The translations under genes were made by a program, and so were the position numbers. From Theropithecus gelada (lineage: Eukaryota; Chordata; Mammalia; Primates; Cercopithecidae), in NCBI RefSeq assembly GCF_003255815.1, contig NC_037671.1, positions 156,439,690 to 156,503,689 of the forward strand: DNA of 64,000 nt, in the 5' to 3' direction. Below, piece by piece: positions 57,305-64,000 of the stretch. The notes beneath the pieces are model-generated. The model ran no database searches and was not told the origin of the DNA. It saw nothing but the letters and a program-made list of their open reading frames with translations. Each line of letters opens with the position of its first letter. The stretch's first letter is position 1.

Positions 57305-57814
57305 AACTGGGGAGAGGAGAGTGAAAATTAACCTAGTTACAATGATTGTATCTTTACATTCTTTTATAGATTTCAAAATACTTCTGCACCTCCTACCTCA
57401 TTAGTCCAAACCACAGCGCTGCTGTTATCCATCCTCATGTTAGAGATGAAAAAATCATGGCTCAGAGAAAGTTTGGAGACTTTCCAAGATCACAAAATTA
57501 ATAATTCTGTTAATCTCATCTCTGTAGTTTACTGGTGAATAGTTTTGGAGTCAGACAAAGTCAAACTTAAATCCTGATACTGTTACTAGCTGTTTGAATA
57601 TAGACCAAAAAGTTTCCCAAATAGTACCACAACTGTAGCACAGAGACAAAATCATATTAGAGTGTGTTAGGATAAGTAAATTATAATGTGTACAAAATGG
57701 TACATAATGTACCCTGAATAAGTGTTTTTTTTTGTTGTTGTTGTTGTTGTTATTGATAAGCTTCAGTGTGACTGAGAATTTTTTATTTTTCCTTACTCAG
57801 AAGGCACTTTATAT

Positions 57815-57970
57815 CCTTACTACCCAAAGTGTGGTCTGCAGACTGACATATCAGCATTATCCTCTTAGAATTTGTAAGAAATGCAGAATCTCAGGCCCCA
57901 CCCCAGACCCACCAAACCAAGATCTGCATTTTCATAGATCCTCAGAGGTTTGTCTGCACAATTAAGTTTG
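57815..57970 (+). mobile_element. MER5A-like DNA transposon
   Basis: 'ctacccaaagtgtggtctgc', 'aagaaatgcagaatctcagg', 'ccccaccccagacccaccaa' and 'aagatctgcattttcataga' match MER5A order closely. Confidence 0.8.
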
Positions 57971-60219
57971 GCTGTCAACACTCCATAAGGCTATGAGACA
58001 GCACAGAAGGCACCACATCTGGAATTTCCGTAGCTGGGAATTCTAATTAACCCTCGCTGTGCCACTGACTTCATACGTGATGTTGTGATTAGAAACCTAA
58101 AACAAAATGAAAAAACTCAGTGGGCCTCCATGACCTCAACTGTGGTTGCATTAGGTTGAATTGGTGCTACTGTGGTTTGCATTTGGCCCCTTCTGAGAAC
58201 CTCAGTGGCACCTGGATACAAGTAGCCTGATTGCTTTTGCACATATAGAACACGGCATAGTCTCCTCCCTCTGTATATGCAGTCTGCGTCTTTCAGGAAC
58301 CTGCCTGTGCTCTCGTTTGTTGCTTATAATTTAATTACCTTCTTTTACTCTGCACTGGCTTGTCCTTTAATTGCTCTTTATTGCCCTTAGCTTTGCCAGT
58401 CTTCTATCTTTGCTGTTACCTGATAACATTCAGATGTTTTTCCAATTCAGCCATCCATCTATTAAAATATCATGTAGATGGTGCTTTTCATTGCACCATC
58501 AATGGAACTTTCCAATTCCAAGTTTCCACTGCAGTCCCCTCTCAACAATCGACAGTATACTTGACACAAAACCAAAACAAAGGAATCTTATACCAATGCT
58601 TTTTCAGGTGATGTAAAATGAGGTTAAATGTCCTTGACCCAGAGTTTATTCCATAATACTTTATCATCCAAACACACTAGCTTCCTATAAACTGCCACCC
58701 TGCACCATTTTGATTAGAATCTCTGGGATCCTAGGAAATGGGTGAATGAAATATTCATGTGGGAACATGTGGTTTAGGAGCATTATGGATAGACTCTGTT
58801 GGTCTTATCTACTTTTGGATTAGTCAGGGAAATAAGCAGGAGACAACTCTACTTGGACACGATTTATTTGAATACCTTACTAATCAGCATAAAGGAGGTA
58901 AATGTGAAGAATATTGACATATATAAGTATTTATACATTTGTTATCCCTTAGAAACTTTCAAAGAAAAAGAATATTGACTATTATGGAATGATTCAAGCA
59001 AAGGTCTTCAGAGACAGGGGTCATGTAAAGGGTCTAAACTTGAATCACAAGAATCATTTGTTATGTGACCTTTGAACAATTACTTTCTTTCTTTGACTTT
59101 CAGTTTCCTTAACTGTAGTATGAGAGGTTGGATTAGATGGGTTCCTTCTAGTTCTAAAATATTTGTTTTGAGAACTTATAATGTTTTCCCACTTGTTATA
59201 AAAATACTATCTATTGCAAAAAATTCAGAAAATATAAAAAAGTATAAAGAAGAAAATGAAAATTGCTTTTGGATTTTTTCCCCTCCAGGACTTTTCTGTG
59301 TGTACGTATCACTTTTTTTTTTTTTTAAAAAAAAAAAACAAAGATGAGATAACTTTGTGCATATTATTCTGTTGCCTTTTTTCATTTATAATCCACTATG
59401 AAAGTTTACTATTGATAGACAGCTTTCTAATGTACTTTTCATAAGTAGGATTTTGAGATTTTTATTTTAGTATCCTCAATTCAATAGGTAATCTTTGAAA
59501 CTATTTCTATGCATACTTTAGACATTCTCAGTCCCCAAGAATTTTCAGCTTTGTGGTATGTGTTTATTTTCTGTTTTATTCATTCCTCAGCTCCACCTCT
59601 GTTGCTCATGTCTCTTTCTCATAGTGAGAGTATTAGGTTTTCTAAAATAATAACTTCTCTGCATTATGTTTCCGCTCAGAATTTTTCTGGGACTGCCACA
59701 GCACACAATGAGAAAATATATACTCCTAAGCTGAGACTAGTTTTTATTTCCCACACTCGGGGTAAGAGTAGACGTTAATCACTGTGGGGCTCACCATGAA
59801 TAGTTGCATCCATTCGTAGCAGTGCTGAAAGTCTGTGACATATGTGTTCAGTCATTTATGAGTTAATATTTGTCAACCTCTTAGAGTAGACCTTGCTGGT
59901 AGTAAGTGCTATGTGTGTTCATTAAATACATACATACCTATTTGTGTTTACTATTTGTCCGGCCCTATGCTAAGCACTTATCTCCTTTAATGGGTACAGT
60001 TCTGTGAGGTAGGAGGGAGCAAACCTGTTGGCTTGGGATTGTCTGTCTGGCCTAGCTGCCATACCTCAGTGGGACTCAGTATCCTGTATGTTGTATAGTA
60101 TATGCATATATTATGTGCATACTTTGTATTTAGGAGTTTGTAGGGCTCAGATATGTTTCAGTCAACTGCTGCTCTGATGGTACTTTGCCAGTTTAGAGAG
60201 TCAAAAAAGGACTGAAGAT
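57971..60219. other. Intron sequence, no gene or named repeat
   Basis: Contains a (GTT)n-like run upstream (57728-57750), a perfect T14A12 tract at 59313-59338, and AT-rich frames of 60-90 codons without motifs. No exon. Confidence 0.4.
59313..59338. repeat. T14-A12 palindromic tract
   Basis: Fourteen T followed directly by twelve A, a perfect self-complementary AT tract of 24 bp. Confidence 0.95.
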
Positions 60220-60430
60220 GCATATCTCTGTTCAGCATTCCACACCTCTGAAGCATGCCTTCCATGACATCCAGCTCAGCCTTGTACAGTTCTCCAAATA
60301 CACTTTGTACAGATTATATCTGTTTTCTACCCCAGAGTGATTTGTTTAACCTCTCCTTTTCTCACCCAACATCAGGCACCCACCAAGACCCAACTCAATG
60401 TGTCCTCTCAAAAGAAACATTCCTTAGATG
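60220..60430 (+). repeat. L2-like LINE fragment
   Basis: 'gaagcatgccttccatgaca', 'acttgtacagattatatctg'-type text and 'gtcctctcaaaagaaacatt' resemble L2 3' sequence. Weak. Confidence 0.4.
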
Positions 60431-60494
60431 TTCTTTGGCCCCATCTTCCTGTCCCAGAACCACTCAATTGCTACTGAATCCTGTTGAGGCCATA

Positions 60495-60735
60495 GAGCTT
60501 AGTGAGTAGGGGCCAGACCCTGGAGCCAGATTACTGGAGTGTAAATCACATCTCTGCCAATAATTGCTTTGGGTCTTTGGGCAGGTCCCTTAACTTCTCT
60601 GTGTTGTAGCTTCCTTGCCTATTAAATGGAGATAATAATAGTAGGTACCTCATAGGTTTGTTTTGAGGGTTAGATGGATTCGTATTTATAAACTAATGAG
60701 AAGAATGCCTGATAGTAGATGCTAGATCAGGGTTC
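60495..60735 (+). repeat. MIR SINE, nearly complete
   Basis: 'accctggagccagattactg', 'tctgccaataattgctttgg', 'caggtcccttaacttctctg', 'tggagataataatagtaggt' and 'acctcataggtttgttttga' form a well-preserved MIR. Confidence 0.85.
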
Positions 60736-61208
60736 AATATTGTTATTGCTGTGGCTTGTAACTTATTTAACAAATATGTAGAGTTTCTACTGTGTAGGCA
60801 GTCTGGTGCAAGAGGCTGGGGGCTAAATGGTCAAAGGGAAAGTTTACTTACGTCTGTTTTTTGGGTTTTATCCGAGGGGACCAGATACTTATCAAAGAAT
60901 TACACAAGAATATCTCAAGTTGCAGCTGAAATAATTGCAGCCCAGAAGCTGTGTACGGGTTAGAGAGCGAATAGTGAGGGGGAATTAGCCTTGTCCAGGA
61001 GGTCTGAGAAGGCATTTCTTAGGAAGTGACAGGCAAGCAGAAGAGGATTATGAGATAAGGCAGCAGCAGGGAAAAGGCCCTGGGAGAGGAGACGACATGG
61101 CCCATCCCAGAGCTTGGAGGAGGCCAGGATGGCTGGTGTGCAGCGCTGAGTGGAGTGTAATGGGGGTGAGGTGGGAAATGTTGCCAGGGCCATCTCCAGG
61201 CAGGATTT
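60736..61208. other. Intron sequence, no gene or named repeat
   Basis: Purine-rich 60960-61200 ('gcaagcagaagaggattatg', 'cagcagggaaaaggccctgg') looks like part of an old LINE-type repeat similar to that at 7.3 kb, but is too short to call. Confidence 0.35.
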
Positions 61209-61518
61209 TTGTTGTTGTTGTTGTTGTTGTTGTTTTTTGAGACGGATTCTCGCTCTGTCACCCAGGCTGTAGTGCAATGGTGCCATCTTGGCTCACTGCC
61301 ACCTATGCCTCCCAGGTTCAAACGATTCTCCTGCCTCAGCCTCCCGAGTAACTGGGATTACAGGCGCCCACCACCACGCCCAGTGAATTTTTGTATTTTT
61401 AGTAGAGATGGGGTTTCACTGTGTTGGCCAGGCTGGTCTCGAACTCCTGACCTCGTGATCCACCCGCCTTGGCCTCCCAAAGTGCTGGGATTACAAGTGT
61501 GAGCCACTGCACCCAGCC
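61209..61518 (-). mobile_element. Alu SINE with (GTT)n tail
   Basis: Reverse Alu; the A tail has become (GTT)7 (61209-61231). 'gagacggattctcgctctgt' through 'gtgagccactgcacccagcc'. Confidence 0.95.
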
Positions 61519-61542
61519 GATTTTTGTTTTAAGAGCAATTGG

Positions 61543-61824
61543 AGGCCAGGCACAGTGACTCACGCCTGTAATCCCAACATTTTGGGAGGCCGAGGCAGGC
61601 GAATCACTTGAGCCAAGAGTTCAAGACCAGCCTGGGCAACATGGTGAAACCCCATGTCTACCAAAAGTACAAGAATTAGCCCATCATGGTGGCACACACC
61701 TATAATCCCAGCTACTCGGGAGACTGAGGCACCAGAATTGCTTAAACCCGGGAGGTGGAGGTTGCAGTGAGCCGAGATGGTGCCACTACACTCCAGCCTG
61801 GGTGACAGAGCGAGACTATGTCTC

Positions 61825-61853
<29 letters not shown>
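61543..61853 (+). mobile_element. Alu SINE
   Basis: Full Alu from 'ggccaggcacagtgactcac' to an A(29) tail. It forms an inverted pair with the preceding minus-strand Alu, 24 bp apart. Confidence 0.95.
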
Positions 61854-61857
<4 letters not shown>

Positions 61858-61963
61858 TTGAAAGCCATTGAAAATCAGTGAAATATTTTTCTGTTTGGTT
61901 TCTTTTTACTTTTGTTCTTAGTGACAAGACAACGTCTGATTTACTTTTGGAAAAGTTATTTTA

Positions 61964-62056
61964 TAATAGCTTTAGTGGCACAAACAAATCAACAGGAGCC
62001 TGAAAACTGTAATAGCTTTAGTGGCACTAGCAAATCAAAGGGAGCCTGAAAAAAAA
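61964..62056. repeat. 46-bp imperfect tandem duplication
   Basis: 'taatagctttagtggca' begins both units (61964 and 62010), each ending 'gagcctgaaaa'. Several substitutions separate the copies. Confidence 0.85.
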
Positions 62057-62749
62057 AGAACATATTGTCTTTTTTTTTGTTGTTGTTAATTGACCACTTT
62101 GTAACTTTTTTTTTCCTGCCAGATTTTGAGTTCATAGATGTGTTCACTCCAAGATGATAACCACTAGCTACATGTGGCTATTTAAATTAAAATTTTATTT
62201 AATTAAAGTTTAATGAAGTAAAAAGTTTAGTTCCTCAGTCACATTTGCCACATCCGTACTGCTGTGCAATGGCACATGGCTAGTCACTTTCATATTGACG
62301 ATATAGATGTGTGGGACATTTTTAGCATCTTAAAATCTTATCTTGGATAGCATGTAAAAATTGTGATATTATAGTTTTTAAAAAATACCTTGATAGTTCT
62401 CCAATTAACACTGATGAAAATGTACATAGTACTTGTTCAAGAAACATTTACCAGAAGACAAATTAAAAGGGTTAACATATCAATGTTCTTATAAATATTA
62501 TAAGATTCCTTATCCAAATGATTATTGAATATGATTAAGTTGATTTAAGCCTAAATATATACATGAAGAGGTGACACATTTCTAAAATTGTGTTCCCTTT
62601 CTAAGTATAAACTCATGTATCAATTACTAATTTTTTTCATAATAGTCACCCATTTTTCATCTTTATTAACTTAGAAAATTTTACTTCTTGTTTAAAGCCC
62701 TGGAGCATACTTTTAAAAATGATTTTGAAACATGGGTCTCTTCATTAGG
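62057..62749 (-). other. Probable 3' UTR part of the LRRC8B-like retrocopy plus flank
   Basis: AT-rich sequence directly 3' (minus strand) of the ancestral stop at 62750-62752. It plausibly includes parent 3' UTR, but I cannot fix the end. T runs near 62068-62077 and 62107-62114 are candidate poly-A sites of the retrocopy. Confidence 0.35.
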
Positions 62750-64000
62750 TCAACATTTGTCTAAGTACATCTATAAATATTCTGTTACAGGAAGAGGAAG
62801 AGTATTGAGCAAATTTTCTTCAACAATCAGACCGCTCTGTTTTAGGAACTGATATCCTTCTAGTTCAGGAGGAAGTGTTTCCAGGTAATTTCCAGTGAGC
62901 TCCAGATGAGTAAGGTTTGACAGCTTACCCACATGAGGGGACAAATTCATCAAGCTATTTTTCCCCAGAGGTAAACATTGCAGCTTTTTGCACTGAAACA
63001 GCCCATCTGGTAGCATCTCACTATTGCTGGTCACAGCACAGTACTGCAAATTACTCAGATACTGGATTTCTTCTGGAATGAAGGTCAAGTGGTTATAGCT
63101 TAGAATCAAATAATGTAGTTTGCTGCATAGGAAAATCTGCAAGGGCAGATTCTCAATATTAATAATTCCCCAAAAGAGCTGCTCTGGGTTAGATAATGCC
63201 CCAATTCATCCAGGAATATAAGTAATGTTATTGTGCTGTAACTTTAAGCAGGAAAGATTCTGAAGATGCTGACAGCTAATGATCTCTTCCACAGTGCTAA
63301 GGTTATTTTCCTTTAGGTCTAACTCATGCAAATTATTCAGGCTGAAAATGGAGTATGGAATGCGTTCCAGGTCACAGCTGATCAGTTCTGGACTTTTCTT
63401 ATTGACCATGGTTTTGAAGTTGTTCAGCACAGCCAGTTTGCATCCATCATTATCAAGGGACAATTTCTGCAGTGAAGGCAGGAGGTCTGCAATGACTTGT
63501 GGGATCCGGGAGAGGCTGCCCTTCAAGTAGAGGGTCGTCCTTGGACGTTTTTCAGTCCCCAAAGCCCTCTGCATAGTACTCAACTGTTCAGGGAGAACAC
63601 AGCCTCCCTATGTGGGAGAGAAAAGGTTCCCTCAGATTCTTCAGGTGAAATACCCAGCATAGGATTTTTCCCATTTCAGGATGCTTCAGGCAGAGGATTT
63701 TAAAATTCTGCTCCAAAAAGCCAGTGCAGGATGGTCTACTACCAAAGATGAATGGTCCACATGAAGCTCCTTGAGGTTGATCAGCTGTGAGACGGTAGAG
63801 GGCAGCTGCACCTCCGGGATCTGCTCCAGGCTTAGCACCTCCATTTGTCTGGAAGACCGTTGAGCATAAAAAGATGCAGTTCTATCTTGTCTTGGGCATT
63901 TTCCGCAAGCTAATGTTTCAATTTCTCAACTGTCCATTTGGTATTGAGCTTGATCTGTTTCAGCTTGTTCTCACTGACCTCTGATAGGAATATGGAGAAG
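62750..64000 (-). pseudogene. LRRC8B: LRRC8B-like processed pseudogene (C-terminal LRR half; continues past window)
   Basis: The minus strand encodes leucine-rich repeats of the LRRC8 family (volume-regulated anion channel subunits), best fitting LRRC8B by memory. Clear LRR text includes SLNNLHELDLKENNLSTVEE, LHYLILSYNHLTFIPEEI and LSNLTHLELTGNYLETLPPE, and the tail reads GLIVEENLLNTLPLPVTE. No introns interrupt it. Breaks: TGA at 63203-63205 (after NITYIPG), a TAG four codons after PLPVTE with the parent stop still visible at 62750-62752, and frame losses upstream of 63583. Further upstream, up to the window end, fragments matching the pre-LRR/first LRR region (for example NKLKQI, AQDKIELH) appear in broken frames. 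The N-terminal membrane domain would lie beyond 64,000. Antisense to ENPP1, inside its intron 1. LRRC8C/D are less likely parents. Confidence 0.88.

Larger units (their letters stand above)
44729..64000 (+). other. ENPP1: ENPP1 intron 1 (5' part)
   Basis: Starts with GTAGGT at 44729. No downstream ENPP1 exon (expected to open with the membrane segment, LSVCVLTTILGC type) is found up to the window end, so intron 1 is longer than 19 kb. All pseudogenes and repeats listed beyond this point are intronic. Confidence 0.9.

Noticed and set aside
57101..57404. Overlapping 91-codon ORFs on both strands at 57.1-57.4 kb
   Set aside because: They lie on the 7SK pseudogene, a non-coding RNA copy.

Overview
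The window is genomic DNA from a primate, most likely an Old World monkey. It is dense in Alu, L1, L2, MIR and MaLR repeats. Three full Alu copies (near 28.5, 42.4 and 50.6 kb) carry sequence features I associate from memory with cercopithecine AluYR-type subfamilies ('ctcaagcctg' near the head, 'gggcgaggtggcggg', 'cccggccac'). The only protein-coding exon I recognise matches ENPP1 exon 1 except for three residues that differ from the human protein as I remember it. The region should be orthologous to human 6q23.2.

Layout. Bases 1 to about 43,900 are intergenic DNA upstream of ENPP1 and hold no gene I can support. They contain a processed RPL15 pseudogene (17.2-18.0 kb, minus), a MADE1 palindrome that is a candidate miR-548-type hairpin (28.0 kb), fragments of an ERV-L-like provirus and several MaLR LTRs (18-23 kb, 31.6 kb), a broken old L1 (35-39 kb), and an ERV LTR split by a young Alu (42.2-43.2 kb). 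Near 13.2-14.0 kb a roughly 200-bp segment is present twice in opposite orientation, and one copy splits an Alu-type monomer.

Bases 44,000-44,900 are a CpG island with GC boxes and a TATA-like box. It is followed by ENPP1 exon 1 (coding 44,489-44,728, 80 codons, ending at a good splice donor). Everything from 44,729 to the window end is ENPP1 intron 1; exon 2 is not in the window. The intron carries an ERV fragment with an env-like ORF (48.5 kb, minus), a SELENOK retropseudogene (56.2-56.8 kb, minus), a 3'-truncated 7SK snRNA pseudogene (57.1-57.3 kb, plus) and an LRRC8B-like retropseudogene that runs off the right edge (62.7-64.0 kb, minus).

Functionally the window is one promoter plus first exon. 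ENPP1 is a type II membrane ectonucleotide pyrophosphatase that makes pyrophosphate and restrains mineralisation; exon 1 encodes its cytoplasmic tail and sorting signal. The rest is repeat and pseudogene background. I see no operon-like, CRISPR-like or otherwise undescribed multi-gene system. The most interesting structural items are the inverted templated insertion at 13 kb, the miR-548-like MADE1, a dispersed direct duplication at 40.3/41.7 kb, and an unrecognised 162-codon ORF at 18.4 kb. Repeat subfamily names come from pattern memory, without a database, and edges are approximate unless a target-site duplication is given.
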